Positions 9,329 through 17,667 of a stretch of DNA of 64,000 nucleotides are shown piece after piece. A model generated the notes under the pieces. It searched no databases. It worked only from the letters and a program-made list of their open reading frames with translations, and was not told where the DNA came from. Positions within the stretch are counted from its first letter, which is position 1, and every line of letters begins with the position of its first letter. This DNA is from AP-15 sp963832875 (GTDB lineage: Bacteria; Pseudomonadota; Alphaproteobacteria; ATCC43930; CGMCC-115725). The translations under genes and the position numbers were made by a program. The DNA lies in contig CAWHWB010000010.1 of the NCBI GenBank assembly GCA_963832875.1, positions 124,001 through 188,000 of the forward strand, read 5' to 3'.

Positions 9329-10213
9329 TCATGCGTAGTGCACGCGGCGTTCGACAAAGCGGAACTGGGCGGCGGTCAGCGCGATGACGATCGCCATCAG
9401 GATCACCGACTGGGCTGCCGAGCCACCGAGATTGAGACCGACGACGCCGTCGTACCAGACCTTGTAGACCAGGATCTCGGTCGCCTTGTCCGGGCCGCCC
9501 TGGGTCACGTTCTGGATGATGCCAAAGGTGTCGAAAAAGGCGTAGACGATGTTGACGACCAGCAGGAAAAAGCTGGTCGGCGCCAGCAGCGGAAAGGTGA
9601 TCCGCCAAAACCGGCTGCTCCCACCGGCGCCGTCGAGGGCGGCGGCTTCGATCAAGGATCTGGGGATCGCCTGCAATCCGGCGAGAAAGAACAGAAAATT
9701 GTAGCCGATCTGCTTCCAGGCGGCGGCGAGGATCACCAGTAGCAAGGCCTGCCGGCCGTCGAGCAGATAATTCCAGTCGAACCCGACCAGCCGCAAGGCC
9801 GATCCGACAATGCCAAAGCTCGGATTGAACAGAAACAGCCACAAGACGCCGGCGATCGCCGGCGCGATCGCATAGGGCAGCAGCAGCACCGTTTTGTAAA
9901 AGGCCGCGCCGCGCACCACCCGGTCCGCCATGACCGCGAACAGCAGTCCCGCAGCCAGCGCCAAAGCCGCGACGGCGAGGCTGAAGACGAAGCTGATCTC
10001 GACCGAAGCGAGGTAAGAGGGATTGGCGAGGATCGCAGCGAAATTTTCGATCCCGACAAACCGGGTCGAAAGCCCGAACGGGTCCTCGCGCTGCACCGAT
10101 TGCAGCAATGCCTGCGCCGCCGGCCAGAAAAAAAAGACGATTGTAACCGCCAATTGCGGGACGAGCAGCAATGCCGGGAACAGCCAGCCCGGAAAGATCG
10201 CGCGGCGCTCCAT
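9329..10213 (-). CDS. ugpA: Sugar/glycerol-3-phosphate ABC transporter permease, UgpA type
   Basis: A 294-residue permease with six predicted membrane helices, starting with FPALLLVPQLAVTIVFFFWP. The cytoplasmic EAA loop (IEAAALDGAGGSSRFWRI) and the downstream segment NIVYAFFDTFGIIQNVTQGG are characteristic of UgpA. It sits between the binding protein gene, 262 nt upstream, and ugpE. The long upstream gap holds a palindromic repeat, which may lower expression relative to the binding protein. Confidence 0.88.
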   Translation of the reverse strand: MERRAIFPGWLFPALLLVPQLAVTIVFFFWPAAQALLQSVQREDPFGLSTRFVGIENFAAILANPSYLASVEISFVFSLAVAALALAAGLLFAVMADRVVRGAAFYKTVLLLPYAIAPAIAGVLWLFLFNPSFGIVGSALRLVGFDWNYLLDGRQALLLVILAAAWKQIGYNFLFFLAGLQAIPRSLIEAAALDGAGGSSRFWRITFPLLAPTSFFLLVVNIVYAFFDTFGIIQNVTQGGPDKATEILVYKVWYDGVVGLNLGGSAAQSVILMAIVIALTAAQFRFVERRVHYA

Positions 10214-10316
10214 TATCTCGGTCTCCGTAGGTCGCGGGCGGCTTTCCTCCTAATCGTTGCGGGAATCGAGCCAAGTTGAGCAGCTTTCCTGACGGCCATA
10301 TAATCGACGTTTCCCC

Positions 10317-10413
10317 TTGACCGGACTTGGTCCGGGCATCCACGTGTTCGGAAGGTTGCCGGTCGAGTTAAGCGAAGGCGTGGATGGCCGAGACGAGCCC
10401 GGCCAGGGGGTCC
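10317..10413. repeat. Imperfect inverted repeat in the ugpB-ugpA spacer
   Basis: The arms GGGCATCCACG (from about 10333) and CGTGGATGGCC (from about 10379) flank a loop of about 40 nt. The outer parts (GACCGGACTTGGTCCGGG and GAGCCCGGCCAGGGGGTCC) resemble the dispersed 'proline-aspartate' type intergenic repeats of alphaproteobacteria. I see no gene in 10214-10475. Such an element between a binding protein and its permease can stabilise the upstream mRNA; that role is inference. Confidence 0.5.
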
Positions 10414-10475
10414 AAGAGCTATATAAATCGACGCGTGGAGCCGATTTCTTCAGAACCCGGGCGTGGGAGGACGTG

Positions 10476-11793
10476 CTATCGCGTGTTCTGTTCGAACCGC
10501 ACCAACAGGGCGTTGCCGCGCTTGACTGCGTCGTCGAGGCCCGCCTCAGCACTCTCCTTGCCGGCGAAGATCGCTTCGAGGTCCTCGGCGATGATGTCAC
10601 GGATCTGGGCCAGATCGCCGAGGCGCAACCCGCGCGAGTTCTGGGTAGGCGGCTTTGCCGTGATCTCCAGGACCGGGATCTCGCGGCCGGGGTTTCTTTC
10701 GTAAAAGCCGGAGGCCTTGGTCGCGGCGTAGGCGGCCTTGGTGATCGGCAGATAGCCGGTAACCTCGTGCAAGCGCTGCTGCAGACCGGTTTGCGACAGA
10801 AACGTGAAGAATTTTGCGACACCCTTGTATTCCTGCCGAGCTCTTGCCCCCCATGACCCAGAGGCTGGCGCCCCCAATGATCGAGTTCTGCGGGGCACCC
10901 TTCACGTCGGGGTAGTAGGGCAGCTCGGCCATGCCGAAGGCAAATTTGGCGCCGGCCCTGAGAATCCCGTAAAACCCCGACGACGTCTGGATCATGCCGC
11001 ATTCGCCGTTCAGAAACTTGCCTTCGGGCTCGCTGGTGCGACCACCATAGTCGAAGCTCTTGTCCTTTTCCGCCGCCGCCAAGTTGGCGATGTGCCTGAT
11101 TACAATCGGATTGTTGAATTCGAGCCGGGCGCCCAGGCCGTCGAACCCGTCAGCCTCACTGGCAAAGGGCAAATTGTGCCAGGCGCTGAACTCTTCGAGC
11201 TGGGTCCAGCTGATCCACCCGGCGGTAAATCCGCACGGCACCCCGGCGGCGCGCAGCTTTTCGGCCACGGCAAAGGTTTCGGGCCAAGTCATGGGCGGCT
11301 TTTCCGGGTCGAGCCCGGCTTTCTTGAACAGCGCCTTGTTCCAATAGACAATCGCGGTCGAGCTGTTGAACGGCAGCGACAGCATGTTGCCGGCGGCGGT
11401 GCTGTAATAGCCGGTGACCGCGGGTAGATAGGCGTTCGGGTCGAATGGCTCGTCGGCCTCGGCCATCAAGCGATAGACCGGCTTCACCGCGCCCTTGGCC
11501 GCCATCATCGTCGCTGTGCCGACCTCGAAGATCTGGATGATGTCGGGCTGCTCGCCTGCGCGATAGGCGGCGATCCCGGCGTTCATGGTCTCGGCGTAGG
11601 AGCCCTTGAACACCGGCACGACTTGGTATTCGCTCTGCGACGCGTTGAAATCGGCGGCGATCTTGTTGACCATCTCGGCGTTGGCCGCGGTCATCGCGTG
11701 CCACCATTGCAATTCGATGCGGTCGGCCGAGGCGGAGCCGATGGTCGCGGCAAACATCGCCGCCAGCGTGGCGGCCACTATCACACGTCTCAT
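10476..11793 (-). pseudogene. ugpB: Glycerol-3-phosphate-type periplasmic binding protein, frameshifted
   Basis: The solute-binding protein of the importer. The first frame begins with a signal peptide (MRRVIVAATLAAMFAATIGS) and continues through IELQWWHAM, FKGSYAETMNAG and IGGASLWVMGGK, all UgpB-like. After GGK the matching frame changes. Continuation is in the neighbouring frame with EYKGVAKFFTFLS, TGYLPITKAAY, GFYERNPG and GLRLGDLAQIR, ending at 10476. The shift lies at about 10830-10852, next to a run of six G (C6 at 10847-10852). In the unshifted frame translation runs on unrelated to 10597. This is a single-base indel: either a sequencing error or a true null allele. Both halves are otherwise intact, which favours a recent event or an error. 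Confidence 0.85.
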
Positions 11794-11927
11794 CCTGCCC
11801 CCTTGGTTTCATCTTTTCTGCCGCAACGCGACGTAGCGCCAACTTGCTTGCGGAATCAAGACAGAGGCAGAAAACTTTTGCGGCGGCCTTGCACACGGGT
11901 CGGCAAATGCTCGGCAGAGGCACAAAA

Positions 11928-12686
11928 ATGGCGGGTTTTCGCGGCGTCTCTCCCGAACCGGTGCGGCCGCGCGGCGAATCGGCGCTCGCCGAGATCGCCC
12001 GCCAGGCGGTGGCGCTCGACCTCGGCGCCCCGCTCTCGGTCCGGGTCAGTCCGAGGGCGCGGCGGGTCGGGCTGCGCATCGACGCGGCCGAGCGCCGGGT
12101 CGAACTGGTGTTGCCGCGCGGCGTCCCGGCCGAATTCGGCCTGCGTTTTCTGCGCGACAAGCGACGATGGATCGTCGCCCGGCTCGATGCCCTGCCGCGT
12201 CACGTGCCGTTTGTCGAAGGGGCGATCGTGCCGGTGCTGGGTCGGCCGCATCGCATCCACCGCTCGCTCGATCCGGCGTCGCCGCCGGTCAGCATCACCG
12301 ACGGCGAAATCCGCGTGCGCGGCGACCCGCCCCATATCTCGCGCCGGGTCCGCGATCATCTGGCGGCACTCGCCCGTGACGAGCTGGCGCGGCGCGCCCG
12401 CCCGCTCGCCGCGCAAATCGGGCATAGAATCGCGCGGGTCAGCGTGCGCGATACCAGGAGCCGGTGGGGCAGCTGCTCGTCGAGCGGCAATCTGTCGTTC
12501 AGCTGGCGGCTGATATTTGCCCCCGAGCCGGTCATCGACTATGTGGTGGCGCACGAGGTGGCGCATCTGGCCGAGATGAACCACGGGCCGCGCTTTTGGC
12601 GGCTGCTGGAGAGCCTGATGCCAGGGAGTGCCGGGCCGCGCGCGTGGCTCGATCGGCACCGCGCCCAATTGCTCTCCTATGGCTGA
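11928..12686 (+). CDS. YgjP-like zinc metallopeptidase (DUF45 / M48-related)
   Basis: A 252-residue protein with the DUF45 fold: SVRVSPRARRVGLRIDAAER, RFLRDKRRWI near the N-terminus, VRDTRSRWGSCSSSGNLSF, and the zinc site VVAHEVAHLAEMNHGPRFW (HExxH plus a downstream His). The biological substrate of this family is not established. The ATG at 11928 is preceded by AGAGG; upstream in-frame ATGs at 11844 and 11907 exist but add unlikely sequence. It is divergent from ugpB and lies 26 nt ahead of a cupin gene. Confidence 0.87.
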   Translation: MAGFRGVSPEPVRPRGESALAEIARQAVALDLGAPLSVRVSPRARRVGLRIDAAERRVELVLPRGVPAEFGLRFLRDKRRWIVARLDALPRHVPFVEGAIVPVLGRPHRIHRSLDPASPPVSITDGEIRVRGDPPHISRRVRDHLAALARDELARRARPLAAQIGHRIARVSVRDTRSRWGSCSSSGNLSFSWRLIFAPEPVIDYVVAHEVAHLAEMNHGPRFWRLLESLMPGSAGPRAWLDRHRAQLLSYG

Positions 12687-12712
12687 TCGGCGGAATGGAA
12701 AGAGGTGAGGCA

Positions 12713-13057
12713 ATGGCGCAGGGCATTACGGGCTACACGGTCAAGTCGATCGAAAAGGTGGCGATCGGTGGCGATGTCCAGGCGCGAGTCTTCACTCTGG
12801 CGCCGTGTGAAGAGATACCGTGGCACTTCCACAGTGTGGTCACGGATTGGTATTTCGTGCTCGAAGGCGCATTGTCGATCGAAACCCGCGCCCCGGCCGA
12901 CCGCCGGCTGTTGAGGGTCGGCGAACGCTTCAGCATCGCGCCCAAGACCGCGCATCTGATCTCGAACCGTTCGGACGGTGATACCCGCTTCTTGCTGGTT
13001 CAGGGTGTCGGCGCCTACGATTTCGTCAGGGTCGGGGGGCAGTCCGCTCCCGCATGA
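12713..13057 (+). CDS. Small cupin-domain protein
   Basis: A 114-residue single-domain cupin. The first cupin motif is visible as PWHFHSVVTDWYFVLEGALS, with a His pair and the conserved Glu. The second motif is GERFSIAPKTAHLI. Metal binding through these residues is likely, but the reaction, if any, cannot be named. The ATG at 12713 follows GTGAGG. It is probably co-transcribed with the upstream peptidase gene. Its 3' end overlaps the 3' end of the convergent AmpG-like gene by 32 nt. Confidence 0.8.
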   Translation: MAQGITGYTVKSIEKVAIGGDVQARVFTLAPCEEIPWHFHSVVTDWYFVLEGALSIETRAPADRRLLRVGERFSIAPKTAHLISNRSDGDTRFLLVQGVGAYDFVRVGGQSAPA

Positions 13058-14423
13058 TCCAGACGAGAAGAGCAAGGCCGGGCACGCAGGCGAGGGTGCT
13101 CAGCAGGAAGAACGAGCTCCAGCCGAGTATGTCGGCGAGTGCCCCGCCCGAGGCCGACAACGTCGTGCGCCCGACTGCCGCCAACGACGACAACAGCGCG
13201 TATTGCGTTGCGGTAAAGGCGATGTTGCACAGCCCGGAAAGATAGGCGACAAACGCCGCCGACCCCATCCCACCGGTCAAATTCTCGACTCCGATGGTCA
13301 ACGCGAGGACCGGAACGTCGTGCCCGGCCCAGGCTTGCAGCGCGTACATCAGGTTCGACAGCATCTGCAGCACGCCGCAGACCAAAAGCGCGCGCATGAC
13401 GCCGAGCCGCAGCACGACGACCCCGCCCAGCGCCAGCCCGGCGAGGCTGGCGGCGAAGCCGTAGATCTTGCCGATGTCGGCGACTTCGACCTTGGTAAAG
13501 CCGAGCGACACATAGAGCGGGTTCGACATCGTACCGGCGAGCGCGTCGCCGAATTTGTAGAGGATCACAAAGGCGAGGATCGCCAGCATCCCCGGCCGGC
13601 TCAGCATGTCGCGAAACGGGCCGATGACGGCGCGCTCGAGCCAGGCGCCGATGCGCGCGAGGGTGGTGCGGCCAGGCAGCGGTTGCGGCGGCTGCACCCC
13701 GCCCGGCTCCGGGGTGAGCCAGACAGTGACCATGCCGACCACCATCAGCGCCGCCATCAGCCCATAGGCGAAGCGCCAGCCGGCAAAGCTCGCGGCGTAG
13801 AGCGCCCCCGCCGAAGCAGCCAACATGCCGAAGCGATAGCCCCATTGCGTCGCGGCGGCGCCGGCGCCCTGCTCCTCGGGACGCAGCAATTCGATGCGGT
13901 AGGCATCGATGACGATGTCCTGGCTCGCCGACAGGAATGCAACCGCGACGGCAGCGAGTGCCGTCAGCCCCGGCGCCGATCGCGGATCGGCGAGGCCGAG
14001 CGCCAGAATCGCCGCTGCCAAGGCCGGCTGGATCGCCAACGCCCAGCCGCGCCGCCGCCCGAGCGTCGCGGTGAACAGCGGGATCGGCAGCCGGTCGATC
14101 AAGGGCGACCACAAAAACTTGACGCTGTAGGGCACGCCAACCAAAGCGAACAGCCCGATCGCGGTGCGCGACACGCCCTGCTCGGCCAGCCGGAACGACA
14201 AGGTCGCAAAGGTCAAGGCGAGCGGCAGCCCGCTCGAAAACCCCATCAGCAACACCGCGATCAGCCGCGGCTCGCGGTAGACGGCGAGGGAGGAGAACCA
14301 CCGAAGCCCGGCTCGCCTTGGAGAGAGCCGCTCATCCCCGAATCGGGTCCGGGGCAGGCTCTCCCGCTGCGCCGGCCCCTCCCTCTCCCGGGGTGCCGGG
14401 AGAGGGCTGGGCTGAGGGGCCAT
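13026..14423 (-). CDS. AmpG-like MFS permease (muropeptide importer family)
   Basis: A major-facilitator protein with about 12 membrane helices. The N-terminal half shows LLMGFSSGLPLAL, VPYSVKFLWSPLIDR, LGRRRGWALA and SASQDIVIDAYRIELL, the hallmark pattern of AmpG, which imports anhydro-muropeptides for peptidoglycan recycling. That role fits the lytic transglycosylase at 2057, which makes such products. The start is uncertain. The only in-frame ATG (14423) lies inside an intergenic palindromic repeat, giving an odd N-terminus (PSPLPAPREREG). The real protein probably begins near 14300, where no ATG, GTG or TTG is in frame, so a small indel near the start is possible. Family assignment is firm. 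Confidence 0.85.
   Translation of the reverse strand: MAPQPSPLPAPREREGPAQRESLPRTRFGDERLSPRRAGLRWFSSLAVYREPRLIAVLLMGFSSGLPLALTFATLSFRLAEQGVSRTAIGLFALVGVPYSVKFLWSPLIDRLPIPLFTATLGRRRGWALAIQPALAAAILALGLADPRSAPGLTALAAVAVAFLSASQDIVIDAYRIELLRPEEQGAGAAATQWGYRFGMLAASAGALYAASFAGWRFAYGLMAALMVVGMVTVWLTPEPGGVQPPQPLPGRTTLARIGAWLERAVIGPFRDMLSRPGMLAILAFVILYKFGDALAGTMSNPLYVSLGFTKVEVADIGKIYGFAASLAGLALGGVVVLRLGVMRALLVCGVLQMLSNLMYALQAWAGHDVPVLALTIGVENLTGGMGSAAFVAYLSGLCNIAFTATQYALLSSLAAVGRTTLSASGGALADILGWSSFFLLSTLACVPGLALLVWIMRERTAPRP
14376..14421. repeat. Perfect 11-bp inverted repeat, intergenic repeat family
   Basis: CCCTCTCCCGG (14381-14391), loop GGTG, then CCGGGAGAGGG (14396-14406) form a perfect hairpin. 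They are flanked by GCTGAGGGGC, matching on the other strand the CCCCTCA word of the element at 5110. It lies between the PPIase and AmpG-like genes and within the extended reading frame of the latter. Confidence 0.6.
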
Positions 14424-14453
14424 TTCCGGCGCGCCTAAGACAGGAAGGCTACC

Positions 14454-15014
14454 CTATGGCTTTGGAGCTGTTTTCTCAGCGTCGGCGGCGACCTGCATCT
14501 TGATGATCTTGTCGGGGTCGGTGACAGCACCGTTATCGGCCGGGTCGCCCTTTTTGAGCTGGTCGATATAGTCCATCCCGGAGACGACCTTGCCCCAGAT
14601 CGTGTATTTGCCGTCGAGCGAGGGCGCCGGCGCAAACATGATAAAAAACTGGCTGTCGGCGCTGTCGGGGTCCGAGGTGCGGGCCATAGCCACCGTGCCT
14701 CGAACGAACGGCTCATTCGAGAACTCGGCCTTGAGCGGATGGCCCGAGCCGCCGGTGCCGTTGCCGTTAGGGTCGCCGGTCTGCGCCATAAAGCCGGCGA
14801 TCACCCGATGAAACGTCAGCCCGTTGTAAAAGCCGCGGCGCACCAGGGCCTTGATCTGGGCGCAGGTGGCCGGCGCCAGATCGGGCCGCATGTCGATCAC
14901 GACGCGCCCGGCCGGCACATCGAGGTAGATCGTGTTATCGAGATCTGCTGCCATCGCGTTGCCTCCAATAACGAGCGCGGCGATCAGCACGACAAGCCGG
15001 CCCAACGCTGCCAT
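14454..15014 (-). CDS. Periplasmic peptidyl-prolyl cis-trans isomerase, cyclophilin type
   Basis: The enzyme catalyses proline isomerisation during folding of exported proteins. The 186-residue protein has a signal peptide (LGRLVVLIAALVIGGNAMAA) followed by a cyclophilin domain: FYNGLTFHRVIAGFMAQTGD (catalytic Arg in FHRV), VAMARTSDPDSADSQFFI and GKYTIWGKVVSGMD. Size and signal peptide match PpiA-type enzymes. It is on the same strand as, and 67 nt downstream of, the NDUFA9-like gene. Confidence 0.93.
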   Translation of the reverse strand: MAALGRLVVLIAALVIGGNAMAADLDNTIYLDVPAGRVVIDMRPDLAPATCAQIKALVRRGFYNGLTFHRVIAGFMAQTGDPNGNGTGGSGHPLKAEFSNEPFVRGTVAMARTSDPDSADSQFFIMFAPAPSLDGKYTIWGKVVSGMDYIDQLKKGDPADNGAVTDPDKIIKMQVAADAEKTAPKP

Positions 15015-15081
15015 AAATCCATTCCTGCATGAGGGGAAAGGAGGGCGAGCTTAACCGAACCGCCAACATCGCGAAAGCGGT

Positions 15082-16026
15082 TCAGGCGCGCCCGTCGTAC
15101 CAGCCGCCGCGACGAAAGCGGTCGAGATAGGTAGGCAGAATGCCCTCGACCGCGGTCGGCTCGATGCCGAGAGCGGCGAGCGTCATCGCTCCCGTGGAGA
15201 CGACGTTGTCGCGCTTCAGGAGCTCGACCTGATCGGGTGTCAAAGGCGGGTTCGGCAGAATCGACATTAGCCGCGCTTGGAACGCCGCCAGCCCGAACGG
15301 CAGGTCGAGCAGCAACCGCTTGCGCCGGATCTCGCCGAGCAGCAGTTCGACAAGCTCGCGGAAGGTATAGGTTTTCGGGCCGCCGAGCTCGTAGGTGCGG
15401 CCGGCGGTCGCCGGGTCGTCAAGGCATTTCAGCACCGCATCGGCGACGTCGCCGACATAGACCGGCTGAAACCGGGTCTGGCCGCCGCCGATCAGCGGCA
15501 ACGCCGGAGAGACCATCGCCATCGCCGCAAAACGATTGAAGAACTGATCCTCCGGCCCGAATACGACCGAGGGGCGCAGGATCGTCACGGTCGGGAAGGC
15601 GTCGCGCACCGCGGCTTCGCCCGCCGCCTTGGTGCGCGCATAAGCCGAGGGCGAACGCGGGTCGGCGCCGATCGCCGAAAGATGGACAAAGCGTCCGATG
15701 CCGGCCTCGCGGGCCAATCGCGCGAGCCGCGCCGGTCCGGTATGGTGGACTCGCTCGAAACGCTGCGCCCCGCTTTCGGCGAGGATGCCGACGCAATTGA
15801 CCAGCGCCTCGTTGCCGGCGAGAAAGGCGGGCAGCAGCCGCTCGTCGTCGATCGCCAGGTTCAGCGCCGCGATCTGCCCGACATTGCCCTGCGGCATCAG
15901 AAACTTGGCTGCCTCGGCCCGGCGGCAGCCGACGGCGATCACGTCGCCGCGCGCCGCCAGCCGCTGAACCACGTAGCGGCCGATGAAGCCCGATCCGCCC
16001 AACACCGCGGTCCGGCGATTTCTCAT
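15082..16026 (-). CDS. Complex I NDUFA9 subunit family NAD(P)-binding protein
   Basis: A 314-residue atypical short-chain dehydrogenase. The Rossmann motif is VLGGSGFIGRYVVQRLAARG at the N-terminus. Further signatures are NCVGILAE, RFVHLSAIGADP, SAYARTKAAGE and RPSVVFGPEDQFFNRFA, the last diagnostic for the NDUFA9-like family. In mitochondria NDUFA9 is an accessory subunit of complex I; in alphaproteobacteria the homologue probably has a related assembly or stabilising role. No nuo genes are in this window. It is divergent from the alcohol dehydrogenase gene. Confidence 0.9.
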   Translation of the reverse strand: MRNRRTAVLGGSGFIGRYVVQRLAARGDVIAVGCRRAEAAKFLMPQGNVGQIAALNLAIDDERLLPAFLAGNEALVNCVGILAESGAQRFERVHHTGPARLARLAREAGIGRFVHLSAIGADPRSPSAYARTKAAGEAAVRDAFPTVTILRPSVVFGPEDQFFNRFAAMAMVSPALPLIGGGQTRFQPVYVGDVADAVLKCLDDPATAGRTYELGGPKTYTFRELVELLLGEIRRKRLLLDLPFGLAAFQARLMSILPNPPLTPDQVELLKRDNVVSTGAMTLAALGIEPTAVEGILPTYLDRFRRGGWYDGRA

Positions 16027-16179
16027 AATTCCTCCGGCGATGCGCCGCCCGTCCTTGGCCCGGCGCCGGCCTTCTATAACGCAATGCGCGCATCGCCAAA
16101 AGCCGGCCGCCCTTCCCGCCGGCAGCGGGCTGCGTTAGAACCCCGTGATTGCCGTGCAAAATCGACCTGGAGAGACCCG

Positions 16180-17298
16180 ATGGCGGATCAGTCTGCATTG
16201 AGCAACGAATATCCGGTGCCGGAGCGGATGAAGGCCTGGGTGCTCGGCGGGCCGGGCGAGATCATGCCCGTGGAGAAGCCGGTGCCGCAGCCCGCCGCGG
16301 CCGAAGTTCTGGTCCGAATCGACGCCGTGGCAATCTGCGCCACCGACCTCGAAATCATGCGCCACGGGCTGCCGGCGATAGTCGATGGCGGGTTGCCGTT
16401 CCACAAGAACTTCACGATCGGCCACGAATATATGGGGACCGTGGTCAAGCTCGGGCCGGCGGTCGACGAATATTCGGTCGGCGACCGCGTCACCGTCGAG
16501 GTCCATGCCGGGTGCGGCCGCTGCGCGCGCTGCCGGCAGGGCATGTACACTTCGTGCCTGAACTATGGCGACCTGAAGAAGGGGCATCGCGCCAACGGCT
16601 TCACCACCGATGGCGGCTTCGCGCAATACGCGGTCAACAACGTCAACACGCTGGTGCATGTGCCGCACGACATGAGCGACGAGGAGGCGACCCTCGTCGT
16701 CACCGCCGGAACCTCGATGTACGGGCTCGACGTGCTCGGCGGTTTGATCGCCGGCGAAGGCGTCGTCGTGACCGGGCCGGGGCCGATCGGGCTCTTGGGC
16801 GTCGCGGTGGCGAAGGCGCTCGGCGCCGACCCGGTGATCCTGACCGGCACCCGCGAGCGGCGGCTCGATCTCGGCAAGAAGCTCGGCGCCGACCATGTGA
16901 TCAATGCCCGCCGGGACGACGCGGTCGCCGCGGTCAAGCGCATCACCCAAGGCAAGGGCGTTCAGTTCGTCGTCGAATGCTCGGGCGCGCCCGAAGCGCT
17001 GAACGAGGCGGCGCAGATGGTCGACCGCGGCGGCCGGATCTGCCTCGCCGCCTTCCCGCACGAGAAAGTACCGGTCGATCTCGCCTACCTGGTGCGCAAC
17101 AACATCTACGTCTACGGCATCCGCGGCGAGGGGCAGAGCGCCACCCACCGGGCGATGGCGCTGATGAAGCAGAAGCGCTTCGACGCCACGCTGATCCACA
17201 CTCACACCTTCCCGCTCGACGAGTTGCCGACGGCGCTCAAATATGCCCGCGAGCGGATCGACGACGCGATCAAGGTCGTGGTCAAGAACCAGCCGTAA
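16180..17298 (+). CDS. Zinc-dependent alcohol dehydrogenase, MDR superfamily
   Basis: A 372-residue medium-chain dehydrogenase. The catalytic zinc ligands are in AICATDLE (Cys) and GHEYMG (His-Glu). The structural zinc loop is visible as GCGRCARCRQGMYTSC. The NAD(P)-binding motif is VVVTGPGPIGLLGVAVA, and the substrate domain has ECSGAPEALN. The substrate is unknown; the architecture fits sorbitol/threonine-dehydrogenase-like enzymes. The start at 16180 has GGAGAG 6-11 nt upstream. The frame is open back to 15277, but that part is antisense to the NDUFA9-like gene. A short relic resembling this protein's C-terminus follows at 17628-17663. Confidence 0.9.
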   Translation: MADQSALSNEYPVPERMKAWVLGGPGEIMPVEKPVPQPAAAEVLVRIDAVAICATDLEIMRHGLPAIVDGGLPFHKNFTIGHEYMGTVVKLGPAVDEYSVGDRVTVEVHAGCGRCARCRQGMYTSCLNYGDLKKGHRANGFTTDGGFAQYAVNNVNTLVHVPHDMSDEEATLVVTAGTSMYGLDVLGGLIAGEGVVVTGPGPIGLLGVAVAKALGADPVILTGTRERRLDLGKKLGADHVINARRDDAVAAVKRITQGKGVQFVVECSGAPEALNEAAQMVDRGGRICLAAFPHEKVPVDLAYLVRNNIYVYGIRGEGQSATHRAMALMKQKRFDATLIHTHTFPLDELPTALKYARERIDDAIKVVVKNQP

Positions 17299-17667
17299 GC
17301 GCCGCTGCCGGTAAGTTCTCTCCAGCGAAGAGGCCCCCGCACTACAGGGTGCTCAGCGGCGGCGGTCTTGCAGCTCCAGCGTCACGAGGCGGGCGACCGT
17401 GGTGACAAGGTAGAACTGGTGGGCCCGAGGCTGCCCCAAAAAACTGTAGAGCCCGGTACGGTAGTTGAGGAGCTACGCCCGTGGCGAGGGGCATCGCCAT
17501 TTTACCAGTACCCCTCCTGAGGCGACAACCGTGTGGAGCATGCTTTCGCTGTCCGAACCGCCGTGGACTGCTATCGAATGAAAGCAGGTTTGCCTGGCGC
17601 CTCTCATTGCGCGGTACTCGTCCTGACGATACGTTAAAGGTCATGGCCAAAAACCGGCCGTAGACGA
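17299..17667 (+). pseudogene. Non-coding spacer holding a possible alcohol-dehydrogenase C-terminal relic
   Basis: This 369-nt gap between the alcohol dehydrogenase and RND genes has no convincing gene. At its end (about 17628-17663) one frame reads DDTLKVMAKNRP followed by a stop. This resembles the last residues of the upstream dehydrogenase, DDAIKVVVKNQP (7 of 12 identical). The upstream part of that frame does not look like a dehydrogenase. It may be the tail of a decayed tandem paralogue; the match is short and could be chance. Confidence 0.3.

Noticed and set aside
12978..14438. A 486-codon plus-strand frame opposite the AmpG-like gene
   Set aside because: Highly polar, repetitive sequence with no domains; it is the antisense of a clear MFS transporter.
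15277..16179. Long N-terminal extension of the zinc alcohol dehydrogenase frame
   Set aside because: It is antisense to the NDUFA9-like gene. The dehydrogenase family start and a ribosome-binding site are at 16180.
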